Origin: a virus
Reading direction: 5' to 3' (one strand)
Length of the DNA: 64,000 bases
IMG/VR virus record: IMGVR_UViG_3300032893_000004
Coordinates: 91,058 to 155,057 of that record
The notes beneath the pieces are model-generated. The model was not told the DNA's origin and did not search any database. It worked only from the letters and a program-made list of their open reading frames with translations. The position numbers and the translations under genes are program-made. Of the stretch, positions 1 through 8,538 are shown in pieces; the stretch's first letter is position 1, and every line of letters begins with the position of its first letter.

Positions 1-1094
1 CAAGCGTTCCGGTTTGGTCGCAGAGCGTGATCCAAAGAAGACGAATGCAAGTACGACATAGGTGTCTCTTTCGAGATGTCGTGGGTGTCAGACTGCTTCC
101 AGTGCAGATCTCCAAGCTTCCTGTGATACTGAAAATTACGCTCGTGATCGATCGCGAGGAGTGGATTGGTACCGCGCGGAGTAGTCCAGTTGCCTATCAT
201 CAGATTACCGTTATGACGATCCAGATTATTAGCAAGATAGTCCATCACTGCTATCTTGTGTACGTCCAGGGGATCAACGTGAGCTTCGATGTTGCGGCTG
301 CCGCGAGACGATATGAGCTGTCCTATGGATTTGTGGTCCGGCGCGAACTTGCGAACCGTCAGAGGAACGCCGTCGTGCTCGTGAGTCGATACATCTTCCG
401 AAAGATGCCCGATTCCGCCAGCATCGAATAAAGCTTTTGTCGCCATGGTAGCCCACCCCAAGATAGGATTCTTGACCCACCGCTTCGTGGCCGACTCGAT
501 CTTCTTGTGGTACGGCTTGGCCATGTAAATGTCATTCTCCCCAGACTGATGCACCATCTTGGCCGAAATGCCATTTTCATCCAGTTTATGCGGCTTATGA
601 ACCGTGTCAGACGACAGTATCTTCGTGTAATCAGGTGGCGCTGGGAATTTTTCGAGATGTTGTTTGTGATCGACCGTAAGATGGGCATCGGCATCATTCT
701 TGTTAGCGACCCGATTCCAGTCTTTCGTTCTAACTTTCTTTTCGAGATCGTGCATCGTCAGATCAGACAAGATATATCCAACCTGAACAGAGAATTCTCC
801 TACGGATTTTGCCAGGAGCGTGCGGTGGAAATTCGACGGCAGTTCAGCTAGCTTCTGCTGTCGGAATGAGCTAGATGCGTTATACTCCTCAGCGAATTGA
901 AGCGGAGTCTTCCCGTCCATGACTCGCCAGAATATGGCAGGCGTCATGCCGTTGATTCGGTTCTGGAACGACTTCGAGAGATCTGGACCTATCTCAGACT
1001 GTAGATCGCGCAGGAATTCATCAGCAGAAATCTTCGGCATCTCTGACTTCTTGATCGTCCTGCTTCGTTGTTCCGCCCATTTCTTTATCTTCAT
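1..1094 (-). CDS. Kinase-like (PI3K/PI4K-type motif) protein, 3' end cut by window edge
   Basis: An open frame of 364 codons runs leftward off the window with no stop. ATG at 1094 lies one base after the TAA of the upstream gene (1098-1096). Near the cut end the protein reads LANNLDRHNGNLMIG (about 198-240) and, further on, LLAIDHERNF (about 131-160). The pair DRHxGN plus IDHxxxF matches the catalytic loop and metal-binding segment of the PI3K/PI4K-like kinase fold. The same pair occurs in the fusion protein at 21889-23589. A possible ATP-site lysine lies in IYMAKPY upstream. Context: first of the structural-type genes at the left edge. Function is inferred from motifs only; the substrate is unknown. 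Confidence 0.6.
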   Translation of the reverse strand, partial: MKIKKWAEQRSRTIKKSEMPKISADEFLRDLQSEIGPDLSKSFQNRINGMTPAIFWRVMDGKTPLQFAEEYNASSSFRQQKLAELPSNFHRTLLAKSVGEFSVQVGYILSDLTMHDLEKKVRTKDWNRVANKNDADAHLTVDHKQHLEKFPAPPDYTKILSSDTVHKPHKLDENGISAKMVHQSGENDIYMAKPYHKKIESATKRWVKNPILGWATMATKALFDAGGIGHLSEDVSTHEHDGVPLTVRKFAPDHKSIGQLISSRGSRNIEAHVDPLDVHKIAVMDYLANNLDRHNGNLMIGNWTTPRGTNPLLAIDHERNFQYHRKLGDLHWKQSDTHDISKETPMSYLHSSSLDHALRPNRNA

Positions 1095-1095
1095 T

Positions 1096-2163
1096 TTACA
1101 CGTTAGTGCTGAAAAAATTATTCCCGAACATGACCTTCAGATGCTTGATAATTTCCTTGTACCGCGCTTCCAGAGTGTTCCTCTTATCCTGAAGCAATTC
1201 GATCATTCTGTCTTGGATGGACTGACTCAAACTATCGACGGACATCGACTGAGATACTGTCCGAAACAAGGGAAGGAGAAGGTCTATCGCATACATAGCT
1301 GCAGCCGAACCGATCGCTTCGTTCACGATCACTGGCAACTGGCCGTCTTCGGTCATCATACCTGTTTCAACTTCGACCGTCCAGTAGGCCGGTACCCAGC
1401 CTTGCTGACCAATGAACTGAAGAATAGTCGCACCAGCCGCGCCGGTCGCCTGGGCCGTTCCGAGGGCCGTGAAAGCCGGCGTGAGCGGGTTGACGTTCAG
1501 GTAGCCTCGAACGGCGTTGCCCATCTCGATCCACTGCTCCGGGATACGATAGATCTCACCGCCGGACGGGAATTCCTTTCGACCGTTTCTAGGTGTTCCC
1601 AAGAATTCGCCGGGATCGGCGTTACGTTCGCCGCCGACGATGTCGTACGGATCATCGCCGAAATCGAGGTAACTAGACGAACAGATAGCCATCCGTAGTA
1701 CGCGGCGGATCGGCTTAAACGGCACCTCAAGGAAGATGTGCTGGTTGTACAGGTTCGGATCGAACGGCAACCGGTGACGCCGCGCCGTCAAGTTCACCGA
1801 AGTCTTCGCATCGATCTCGAAGCGGGCTATGCCGCGCTTGATAAAATCCTCTAAGTCGCGCTCGGTAAGCTTTTCTTTGGTCAGAGGAGAAGCTAAAGGG
1901 ATTCCGAACAGGAATCGACGTTGCATCGTCTTGCCGTCCAGAACTGGCTCCAAGCTGTCGTATATACCCGAACCAGCATATGCTCTTTCCGGGAAAACAG
2001 CGCCGGTCGGCTTCTTCGAATACTTGAAGTCTAAAGGTCCCTGCGGGGTATTTCGCTTCTGATTCGGCGGAAAATCCGGACCAGGTTCGTTCCTGGCTAC
2101 TTCGCCCTGCGGATTGATGTGCGTACCGTCGTTCCGAGGCCTGTTATCGTCGTGATCGTGCAT
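1096..2163 (-). CDS. Probable virion structural protein (355 aa)
   Basis: I do not recognise a family. The N-terminal 60 residues are hydrophilic and rich in Asp, Asn and Pro (MHDHDDNRPRND). The middle is mixed alpha/beta with a Gly/Ala-rich stretch (LGTAQATGAAGATILQFIG, about residues 220-240). The end is a charged helix. It is followed after one base by the kinase-like gene and preceded by a 133-aa gene, so all three are probably co-transcribed. A structural role is inferred from its place beside the head genes and from the lack of any enzyme motif. Confidence 0.55.
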   Translation of the reverse strand: MHDHDDNRPRNDGTHINPQGEVARNEPGPDFPPNQKRNTPQGPLDFKYSKKPTGAVFPERAYAGSGIYDSLEPVLDGKTMQRRFLFGIPLASPLTKEKLTERDLEDFIKRGIARFEIDAKTSVNLTARRHRLPFDPNLYNQHIFLEVPFKPIRRVLRMAICSSSYLDFGDDPYDIVGGERNADPGEFLGTPRNGRKEFPSGGEIYRIPEQWIEMGNAVRGYLNVNPLTPAFTALGTAQATGAAGATILQFIGQQGWVPAYWTVEVETGMMTEDGQLPVIVNEAIGSAAAMYAIDLLLPLFRTVSQSMSVDSLSQSIQDRMIELLQDKRNTLEARYKEIIKHLKVMFGNNFFSTNV

Positions 2164-2175
2164 TTTGTCTCCGAT

Positions 2176-2577
2176 TTAACCGTAGAAGCGACTTGAACCG
2201 GCGCTGCGAGCTATCAAACGTCCGTCCAAGGTCAATGTTTGCATCGTACCGCCGTCGTAGAGGAGAGCTTTCATGGCACCCATGACTATATCGTTCTGGG
2301 TAAGCTGTACCATCCAGATCGACCGATCATCATTGGGGAAGGCCATGGTAGCCGGTCGGCGGATGAAGTTGGCGCAATCCAGGCTGTCGAATATGACAGT
2401 TACCTGCGCAGTAGTGCTCGGAATGTACCTCTGGAATTTATGACAGTTACCGGAAAGCTCCGAAGTCAGCCTGAAGTAGACAGTCTGAGCGTTGCCGTTT
2501 ACGTGTTCGAACTGCTCAACCTCGTAGAAGTTGTTGACATCGTTCACGTTTTCCAAGAGTCTGATTACATTCTTCAT
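2176..2577 (-). CDS. Conserved-looking hypothetical protein (133 aa), probably virion-associated
   Basis: Starts at MKNVIRLLENVNDV. The ATG at 2577 has CGGAGGA about ten bases upstream; an in-frame ATG ten codons earlier lacks a ribosome binding site and is rejected. The sequence is beta-rich (alternating hydrophobics such as VYFRLTSEL and VTVIFDSL) with no enzyme motif. It lies between the ClpP-like protease and a probable structural gene, and the conserved element AGCCTAATCT precedes it. Function unknown. Confidence 0.6.
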   Translation of the reverse strand: MKNVIRLLENVNDVNNFYEVEQFEHVNGNAQTVYFRLTSELSGNCHKFQRYIPSTTAQVTVIFDSLDCANFIRRPATMAFPNDDRSIWMVQLTQNDIVMGAMKALLYDGGTMQTLTLDGRLIARSAGSSRFYG

Positions 2578-2610
2578 TGCACGGAATCCTCCGACGGATT
2601 TGTACACTGA

Positions 2611-2620
2611 AGATTAGGCT
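2611..2620 (-). promoter_or_regulatory. Post-stop conserved element, copy 1 (AGCCTAATCT on the minus strand)
   Basis: Ten bases identical to copies at 14718, 24346 and 29096. This copy begins nine bases after the TAG of the ClpP-like gene and ends 33 bases before the ATG at 2577. All copies are in gene junctions of minus-strand virion genes. Role unknown. Confidence 0.5.
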
Positions 2621-2628
2621 CTTGAATC

Positions 2629-3312
2629 CTATCTCTTCTTACGTCTTTTCGCGGACTTAGCCATCTCGTGCATCGTTCGCTGCTGCTCGAACGACGGAGC
2701 GTTGCCGATGTACATGACTGGAGGGTGATGCTGCGGTCGCGGGATGCCGACGTGATCGATGAGACCCCAACGCTTTGCGGCACCAGCTTTGAGAGTCCAG
2801 TCGACGTTCTTTTTCTTGTGAATCTCTCTCTCGAATTCCTCGGACGATCGACCGCAGTCGGAAGCCAGGTTCTTGAACATCGTCTTGTTCAGGTCTGCTG
2901 TGACCTTGGCGTACTCCACTATGTCGGAAGCCTTGCCGGGGGCCACTCCAGATACCTGATGAAGCAAGATCTGCGTGTCAGGTGCCGCGAATCGGTATCC
3001 TTTGGTTCCGGCTGCCAGCAGAGACGCTCCGCACGACATCGCCATACCTACCGCGATGGTCGCAACCGGCTTCGGAGAAGACTTTATCAGATCTCGCAAG
3101 GCGAGAAGAGCATGAACGTCGCCTCCGTAGCTGTTGATAAAAACCGGAATTATCTGGACCTCTTCGTCTCGCTCCAGCTGGATAAACTTATCGTAGAAGC
3201 GAATGACCGCTTCCGAGTCAAAGTCTGTAACCCACACCGCCTTGGTGTCATTCATCCCAGCGAGCAGACCTAGCATCCCGAGGTCGGGGCCAGACGATTC
3301 CGTTTTATTCAT
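2629..3312 (-). CDS. ClpP-like serine protease (S14 family)
   Basis: 227 aa with the ClpP fold signature. INSYGGDV (about residues 60-67) corresponds to the oxyanion-loop INSPGG. The nucleophile is Ser93 in GMAMSCGASLL and the histidine is His118 in ILLHQVSG. Length is close to host ClpP (about 200 aa), with a basic tail ending KRRKKR. In phages such proteins often act as head-maturation or processing proteases. This window also has a second candidate prohead protease (21889-23589), so either could process the capsid. The gene overlaps its upstream neighbour by eight bases. Family assignment is firm; the substrate is inference. Confidence 0.85.
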   Translation of the reverse strand: MNKTESSGPDLGMLGLLAGMNDTKAVWVTDFDSEAVIRFYDKFIQLERDEEVQIIPVFINSYGGDVHALLALRDLIKSSPKPVATIAVGMAMSCGASLLAAGTKGYRFAAPDTQILLHQVSGVAPGKASDIVEYAKVTADLNKTMFKNLASDCGRSSEEFEREIHKKKNVDWTLKAGAAKRWGLIDHVGIPRPQHHPPVMYIGNAPSFEQQRTMHEMAKSAKRRKKR

Positions 3313-3649
3313 CGCGACCTTCTTCCACGTTGATGCGTTTGGATTCTTCGTTCAACGACTTGGTGGACACTATCAGTTTTTCTACTCCGTTCCGATCGAA
3401 GCGAGTCGGCCCCTCTACCATGAATGGAGTGATGTAAGGCGGAGTCTCAGATCCGAGGAAGAGAGATTCCACGTAACCCACGCCGGATAGGAAACACTTC
3501 CATGCCGGACCTTCGACCAAGACGAACGATCCTACCAGCTGACCGTCTTCCGTTTCGATCGGAAACACTTCGTTAGCCGGCGACCATCTCCCCTCGAAAG
3601 CGACGGTGAACCGATAGATACGTGCGTGTTCATTTTTGACCGTTTTCAT
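3305..3649 (-). CDS. Hypothetical protein (114 aa)
   Basis: The ATG at 3649 (MKTVKNEHARIYRF) is chosen because AGAGGAAAG lies just upstream; the open frame extends 29 codons further but without a ribosome binding site. It overlaps the upstream membrane-protein gene by about 20 bases and the ClpP-like gene by eight. The protein looks beta-rich (FTVAFEGRW, VGSFVLVEG) and ends in a charged helix. No family recognised. Confidence 0.6.
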   Translation of the reverse strand: MKTVKNEHARIYRFTVAFEGRWSPANEVFPIETEDGQLVGSFVLVEGPAWKCFLSGVGYVESLFLGSETPPYITPFMVEGPTRFDRNGVEKLIVSTKSLNEESKRINVEEGRDE

Positions 3650-3887
3650 TGTCTTTCCTCTTTGGATTTCCATTCTTGTCGATTCCGTACTTTTCGCATA
3701 CCTGCTCGATGCCTTCGGCGCAGGCGAACCACGCAAGGCTCATCAGTCCGGTAGCGGCCAGAATGCCTACCGGAATTTCGACTTGTGCATTCACCGATGC
3801 GATGATCAGAAGTAAGTTGATTCCAACGAATCCGCCGATAGCGTATTCGCCGATCTTAAAGACCTTCAACCACGTCTTTGGTGCCAA
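3630..3887 (-). CDS. Small membrane protein (85 aa)
   Basis: Two hydrophobic stretches, about residues 14-34 (YAIGGFVGINLLLIIASV) and 38-56 (VGILAATGLMSLAWFA), followed by a basic polar tail (NGNPKRKDNENGQK). This two-helix plan with a charged tail is compatible with a holin, but no lytic enzyme is adjacent and many phage membrane proteins look alike. It overlaps genes on both sides. Confidence 0.6.
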   Translation of the reverse strand: MAPKTWLKVFKIGEYAIGGFVGINLLLIIASVNAQVEIPVGILAATGLMSLAWFACAEGIEQVCEKYGIDKNGNPKRKDNENGQK

Positions 3888-4404
3888 ACTTTCTCCTATA
3901 CTTGGCTCGAAGCTCTCTCTGCTTTGCTCGAAGCGCGCCGACGCCGGGATAGTTTCCCTTCTTATAGTAATGCCTGTAGCACCAGATGTCCAGAGCTTTG
4001 TCGGCTGCCACCTTGTACTTCGGCAGCTTGATTCCCACCTCGTGCATGATCTTCGGTCTATACTTCGTATCGTTCTTCTCCGAGAGGTAGATCAGCTTGC
4101 GCTGAGCCTTAGGAGGCGGTTCTTCGGCTGAAGACTCGTTGTCCGCTATGATTGCCGCGTCGACCGCCTCATCTTTCTTTCTCTGGGCATAAATCCACGC
4201 CATGTGGTGGGCTAGTTCGTGAACAATGTTGAGGATTATCGTAGTCTTAGACTGTGACGGCCAGGTAAATACTTCGATCACCGATCCGTCCATGTCCCAC
4301 GTCGCTCCGGGATCACCGCGACGGTGCCGCTTCCACTCCACGCGGAGCCCGAGGCCTTCGGCATACTTCACGAGCCGTTCGATTTCTCTGTCTCGGATGT
4401 GCAT
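3856..4404 (-). CDS. SprT-like zinc metallopeptidase domain protein
   Basis: 182 aa. The HExxH zinc site is IVHELAHHMAW at about residues 61-71, preceded by a hydrophobic helix (TTIILNIVHEL). A CxRHYY segment and a basic C-terminus (AKQRELRAKYRRKFG) follow. The layout resembles SprT/DUF45-type phage proteins, but a third zinc ligand cannot be assigned with confidence. It overlaps the downstream membrane-protein gene by 32 bases. A proteolytic role is inferred. Confidence 0.5.
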   Translation of the reverse strand: MHIRDREIERLVKYAEGLGLRVEWKRHRRGDPGATWDMDGSVIEVFTWPSQSKTTIILNIVHELAHHMAWIYAQRKKDEAVDAAIIADNESSAEEPPPKAQRKLIYLSEKNDTKYRPKIMHEVGIKLPKYKVAADKALDIWCYRHYYKKGNYPGVGALRAKQRELRAKYRRKFGTKDVVEGL

Positions 4405-4459
4405 ATGGTCCCATCTTAGCGGAAAACGGGCCGGAAATCCAGCCCGCCGAACTATCTGA

Positions 4460-4759
4460 TTACACTAACTTTGCAGCCTTAGGCGCTTCGAGTTGCTGCT
4501 TCGTAGGAACGGTCCAGCCAGGAGCCGCCGAGTGAATCTTCTGCAGCCACACTTTCCCGGCGATGCATTCCGTCGCCAGATTCATCGCGCCTACCAATCC
4601 TTGGGCGTTACCGGGAAACGGGGCGTGTTCTACGACGCCGCCCTTCTCCATGACGATGAAGACTCGGTATGACAGGTTAGGGTCCTGGATCACCTGCACC
4701 AGCTCGTGGTTGACGATCAACTTTCCTTCGACGAACTGGGCGTAAGTTTGGCGCTTCAT
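4460..4759 (-). CDS. Hypothetical protein (99 aa)
   Basis: Compact protein with short beta strands (KLIVNHELVQVI, YRVFIVMEKGG) and a helix near FPGNAQGLVGAMNLA. Its ATG overlaps the stop of the DUF932 gene (4-base overlap), so the two are translationally coupled. No family recognised. Confidence 0.6.
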   Translation of the reverse strand: MKRQTYAQFVEGKLIVNHELVQVIQDPNLSYRVFIVMEKGGVVEHAPFPGNAQGLVGAMNLATECIAGKVWLQKIHSAAPGWTVPTKQQLEAPKAAKLV

Positions 4760-5721
4760 ACTGAACCGCCCGCTGCCATCTTCACGGCAACCGACATCGC
4801 TCGTGCGTTCGTCTGCTTGTTGGTACCGAACCAGAGACTATCCAGACGCGAGTCGGCGTTATCCTTCGCCTCGTGAGTCAGATACTGCGTGACCCCGTTA
4901 TAGAGAGCCCACATCGTTCCGTTGACTCCAGGCATGCTGTTGCCGTAGCCCGTTTCGAACAAGCGAGTGATGTCGCTCGTGATCGAATCCAGACGAGTCT
5001 GCTGGCGCTCTGTGATAGCGTCTTCAGACACTTGTGGGTAGAACACGAGATGAACGTACTTCTTGAGATCGCGCATGGATACGCCAGCGCGAGCCATCGC
5101 CTTGAAAGCTTCGCCTGTGGCTTCGAACTGCTGGTTGGCAGTGTTGACCATCTCCTGAACCTTTTCTAGAGCGATCTCAACCTTAGAGGTATGGCGAACC
5201 CGCAGAAGCGAAGAATCAGTCGCCGATATCGCAGCTGCCAGGGTATTGGCGCACACGACTCGGATCGGGCTGAAGCCGACCTGGACCGAAGCTGCTCCGT
5301 CGTGACGATTCGTCAGGAGGAGATACTTGCGAACTTCGTCGCCTTTGACGACTTCGATCGGGTTGCGGTTCATCTGCGCGAGGACCCAGATCTTACGACC
5401 GCCGTCGAGGGAACCGGCCGTTTCGAGGGTGATCTCGCCCGACTTGATGAACGGTTCGAAGAACTCGAACGCCTTGTCGTTCTGAAGAGCGTGGTACTTG
5501 GAACCTACTTCTCCGAGGATCGCGTTGTCCGATTCGCGGATCACGGCTCGGGCTCCGACTTTACGGCCGTCGGCCAAGAACAGTGGTTTCAGTCCGACTT
5601 TCCAGTCGAGACCGGCCAGCTTGATACCCTCTTCGATCGAAGGTGCATTCTGGATGATCTTGCCCAGCTGATGCCAAGGGATTTCTTTGACCGAGAACAT
5701 ATTTTCGACTTGGTGGCTCAA
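4756..5721 (-). CDS. DUF932 / phage-plasmid-like protein (TIGR03299 type)
   Basis: 321 aa. The N-terminus MSHQVENMFSVKEIPWHQLG is typical of the DUF932 family, which is common in phages and plasmids and has no settled function. The start codon is TTG at 5721, supported by AAAGGAG nine bases upstream. It is the first gene of a minus-strand run that follows a 112-base gap, so a promoter probably lies in 5722-5833, although I see no clear -35/-10 pair there. Confidence 0.75.
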   Translation of the reverse strand: MSHQVENMFSVKEIPWHQLGKIIQNAPSIEEGIKLAGLDWKVGLKPLFLADGRKVGARAVIRESDNAILGEVGSKYHALQNDKAFEFFEPFIKSGEITLETAGSLDGGRKIWVLAQMNRNPIEVVKGDEVRKYLLLTNRHDGAASVQVGFSPIRVVCANTLAAAISATDSSLLRVRHTSKVEIALEKVQEMVNTANQQFEATGEAFKAMARAGVSMRDLKKYVHLVFYPQVSEDAITERQQTRLDSITSDITRLFETGYGNSMPGVNGTMWALYNGVTQYLTHEAKDNADSRLDSLWFGTNKQTNARAMSVAVKMAAGGSV

Positions 5722-5801
5722 TTGATACTCCTTTGAAAGTATTTGTGCGAAGACAATACCAGGATATCAAGGTCCGGTGCGGAAGGCAATACGCTAAAAT
5801 G

Positions 5802-5825
5802 AGATTCTCACGAAATGTAGAATCT
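5802..5825 (-). terminator. Weak hairpin after the exonuclease gene
   Basis: AGATTCT and AGAATCT form a 7-bp stem with a 10-base loop just downstream of the exonuclease stop. On the minus strand it is followed by CATTTTAG. The short T-run makes it a weak terminator candidate between the ligase/exonuclease pair and the DUF932 group. Confidence 0.3.
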
Positions 5826-5833
5826 GCCTTATT

Positions 5834-6412
5834 TCATAAGGTTAGAAACCTCTCGTAGACTCGGAACATCGTGTTGACGTCTCCTTTTGCAGTATGCCAG
5901 TCTGAATCTGGGACAGAAATGTTCAGCGCCTTCGCCAGATTTTTCAAACTGATACTGGCGTTACGCGGCAGAAGCCCCTTATCTTTTAAGAACCCAGCCA
6001 CAACGGCCGTATCGCGAGTGTGGTAATCCGTGAACAGTCGCAGGATCTTCTCTTTCAGCAAGTGGTTGATCACGAAGTCTTTGTCGAACGGTTCGTTCTG
6101 GCCAATACGGATGAGTTTGTTGCGACCATCCTCGGACTCTTCCTTCAGAAAATAATACACCTTTTCCGCCGCTGCGTCGATCGTGATCGCTTCTTTGTCG
6201 TGCTTGACGAGATCTATCTTGTTAATCGCCAGCGCACCAGCGGTGACATTGTAGCATTCATCTTCGTTAGGCTTAATCTTAAGATCCAAGTCTCGAAGGA
6301 TTCGGAATTTGCCAAATTCAAGCACGGCCGTGGCCATGTAGAGCGTCAGCAGACTATGCTGGCGAGCGTACAGTCCACCGGTCTCCGCATCGTATCCGAG
6401 GTACTTGTCCAT
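5834..6412 (-). CDS. DEDDh-family 3'-5' exonuclease
   Basis: 192 aa. Exo I is GYDAETGG (Asp8, Glu10), Exo II region is GQNEPFDKDFV, and Exo III is DWHTAKGDVNTM near the C-terminus with the His and Asp of the DEDDh class. Length matches oligoribonuclease/DnaQ-type single-domain exonucleases (about 180-200 aa). It could degrade short RNA or DNA or proofread for the phage polymerase III at 48393-52067. Its ATG overlaps the ligase stop, so the two are probably made together. Confidence 0.75.
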   Translation of the reverse strand: MDKYLGYDAETGGLYARQHSLLTLYMATAVLEFGKFRILRDLDLKIKPNEDECYNVTAGALAINKIDLVKHDKEAITIDAAAEKVYYFLKEESEDGRNKLIRIGQNEPFDKDFVINHLLKEKILRLFTDYHTRDTAVVAGFLKDKGLLPRNASISLKNLAKALNISVPDSDWHTAKGDVNTMFRVYERFLTL

Positions 6413-7641
6413 TATTCTTCCGCTCTGATGCGAAGGCCTACCGGGAATCTCGGGACTCCAGCTGCCCCAGTGAATCCCTGATACTGCACAGTAAGTTTCT
6501 TTCCGGCCCAGAGAGTTGGGTTATCGAAATATTCTTTGAGTCCGCTAAGCGAGCCAGACATCTTTGCAAGGAACTCTTTCCCATCGCTCGTCCGGCACAC
6601 AAAAGCGCCGACGTGTCCTTGAAGGCGGCCGCGACCTTCCTCAACTCCGACGATGTCAAACTCCGCGTCTTCGAATTCTTTGACCTTTTGGAGCCCGTAG
6701 GATCGCTTGTTTTGCTCATATAGACCGTCTCCGTTGCGCAGCATGGCGCCCTCGAAACCCTGGTTGCGGACACCCACGAAGAACTCAGAAACTTGTTCCT
6801 CGTTTTCGACCATTCCGGTCTGCACGGGTTGCAGGTAAGAAGACATGCATGTCGCCAGAGCTGCGGTAAGATCGTCATTGCGATCCGCGAAGATTTTGTC
6901 AGATACCATATCGTAGATATGATATTCGACGTTCTCGTATCCTTCAGCCGGCTCTTCCTGGCGAACCAAGGAAACGATCTCTTCGAAATTCGTGCGAAAC
7001 TTATGGTTATACAATTCGCCGTCGAGAATGATGTCGGTGAACGATTCTTCCAGAGCAGCGACGATGTGCGGCAGCGATGTGATTGGCTTGCGAGTCCGAG
7101 ACCACAGCGTGGCCTTACCGTTGGAAACGATCGCGATGCAGCGGATACCGTCGAACTTAGGCTGGATGTACGCCGGCCATTTTATCTTCTTGCCGTGCTT
7201 AGCGAATGATTGGGCGAGCATCGGGAATAGCCCGCCCGTCACAAGCTCCGCGTCAACTTCTTGATCGCGAGCAGCCTGTTCGCTCTCGACGTATCCTTTT
7301 TTCTTCTGCTTCTTCCACTTCGCTTCGGCTTCTTTTTCAGCCTGCTGGTAAGCAGTCGTGGCATTCTTCTTGCCGGGATTCTTGCCTTCACGTATCACAT
7401 CGACCGTTCGCTGCGGAGACGCCGTGCCGAGTTGGCCGTACATCGTGACAACTTCGCCGGTGACCAGAAACGTTCCGACTTCGGTCTCGGACGGTACGTC
7501 TTTCTGCTGAGCAAAGACGTCCCAGTACTGGATCGCTCCGGTGTTGGTCTTCTTGTAAAGTCTCGGGAAGGTTTTGACGATCAGCTTCGTAGGGGTCGAT
7601 GCGTAGCTTAGCGGATCGAGGCCTGCGGTGGACAGATTCAT
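6412..7641 (-). CDS. ATP-dependent DNA ligase with N-terminal WGR domain
   Basis: 409 aa. The C-terminal two thirds is an ATP-dependent ligase: motif I is IQPKFDGIRCIA with the adenylated Lys162, motif III LDGELYNH, motif IV FEGAMLR and motif V LQKVKEF. Residues about 20-120 resemble a WGR domain (YWDVF, then VVTMYGQLGTASPQ, then KKQKKKGYVE), known from PARP enzymes and some phage ligases and thought to bind nucleic acid. It seals nicks during phage replication. Start ATG at 7641; overlaps the exonuclease by one base. Confidence 0.85.
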   Translation of the reverse strand: MNLSTAGLDPLSYASTPTKLIVKTFPRLYKKTNTGAIQYWDVFAQQKDVPSETEVGTFLVTGEVVTMYGQLGTASPQRTVDVIREGKNPGKKNATTAYQQAEKEAEAKWKKQKKKGYVESEQAARDQEVDAELVTGGLFPMLAQSFAKHGKKIKWPAYIQPKFDGIRCIAIVSNGKATLWSRTRKPITSLPHIVAALEESFTDIILDGELYNHKFRTNFEEIVSLVRQEEPAEGYENVEYHIYDMVSDKIFADRNDDLTAALATCMSSYLQPVQTGMVENEEQVSEFFVGVRNQGFEGAMLRNGDGLYEQNKRSYGLQKVKEFEDAEFDIVGVEEGRGRLQGHVGAFVCRTSDGKEFLAKMSGSLSGLKEYFDNPTLWAGKKLTVQYQGFTGAAGVPRFPVGLRIRAEE

Positions 7642-7664
7642 ACATTTCCTCTCGTGTTATGGAA

Positions 7665-8150
7665 CTACTGCTCTTGTTTACTCTTCAGCCAAAAATCGTA
7701 GTCGGCAGATATCTGATTTTGCAAAGACTTTGCATCTTCGTCGGTCTTTGGCATCGTTTTCGTGTAGATCAGAACTGGTACGTATCCTGACGCGAACATA
7801 CACTCGATGTCCTTAGCCTTGCACACGCTTAAGCCCAGGTAAGTCTTGATCACGAGCGTTTGCTCGCTCTGAACACAGAATGCTCCTCTAGAGTTCAACT
7901 GGATCGGGGCTAAACGATCGTCTCGGAGAGCGGCGGCGGAACAGCCAGCTATGATCGCTTCTGATTCCACGTGTCTGACACTAGCATCGAGCAGCACGTC
8001 TTCGAGCTTATACCGCGTCGCTGCGCCAGGCGCGGCGGGCGTCTGGCGAAAAGTCATGTCCATATAGATGCTCGCTATCACAGCTCCCAAGACGACTGCA
8101 ATGGAACCCAGGATCACCGTACCTTCAGTTATTTTAGATATTTTAGACAT
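7665..8150 (-). CDS. Membrane-anchored hypothetical protein (161 aa)
   Basis: One N-terminal hydrophobic helix, about residues 9-31 (GTVILGSIAVVLGAVIASIY), with a soluble C-terminal domain carrying several cysteines. The ribosome binding site CGGAGG precedes ATG 8150. It lies in a group of small minus-strand genes (8150-10129) upstream of the ligase. No family recognised. Confidence 0.6.
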   Translation of the reverse strand: MSKISKITEGTVILGSIAVVLGAVIASIYMDMTFRQTPAAPGAATRYKLEDVLLDASVRHVESEAIIAGCSAAALRDDRLAPIQLNSRGAFCVQSEQTLVIKTYLGLSVCKAKDIECMFASGYVPVLIYTKTMPKTDEDAKSLQNQISADYDFWLKSKQEQ

Positions 8151-8179
8151 TCTGCCTCCGTAGAGGAGAAGATACCAGC

Positions 8180-8494
8180 TTAGTTGTCTGAACGCAAGGG
8201 CAAAACGTTGGCCGGTGATGATGTCTTGATATCATCGGTCAAGACGCCTAGCTTGCGTAGTTCTTGCCGCTCGAACTGTACGTGCCGGCCGATGTAGTTG
8301 ATCTTTCGCACCATAGCTTCGCGTTCCGTCTGGGCAACGAATCGGTCCGAATCGAGTCCTAGAAGATGACGCAGACCGGTCCGGATTCTCGGGATCAGCG
8401 TTGCTCGATTGCGATAGATGTACACGGCAGTTGCCACTTCGATGACCATCCAGCAGGCGATAACGATAACGGCGATTTGAAAAAGGGTGTTCAT
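8180..8494 (-). CDS. Small membrane protein (104 aa)
   Basis: ATG 8494 (MNTLFQIAVIVIACW) is chosen over an in-frame ATG four codons earlier because TGGAGG lies just upstream of it. A single membrane helix spans about residues 4-26, followed by a basic stretch (YRNRATLIPRIRTGLRH) and a charged helix. Probably an inner-membrane protein with a cytoplasmic tail. Function unknown. Confidence 0.55.
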   Translation of the reverse strand: MNTLFQIAVIVIACWMVIEVATAVYIYRNRATLIPRIRTGLRHLLGLDSDRFVAQTEREAMVRKINYIGRHVQFERQELRKLGVLTDDIKTSSPANVLPLRSDN

Positions 8495-8538
8495 AGATTC
8501 CTCCATTTGAATCAGTATATCGAACTCTTAGACAGGTG

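Noticed and set aside
919-1698. 259-codon plus-strand open frame
   Set aside because: Antisense to the end of the 355-aa gene and the start of the kinase-like gene; no family resemblance or ribosome binding site.
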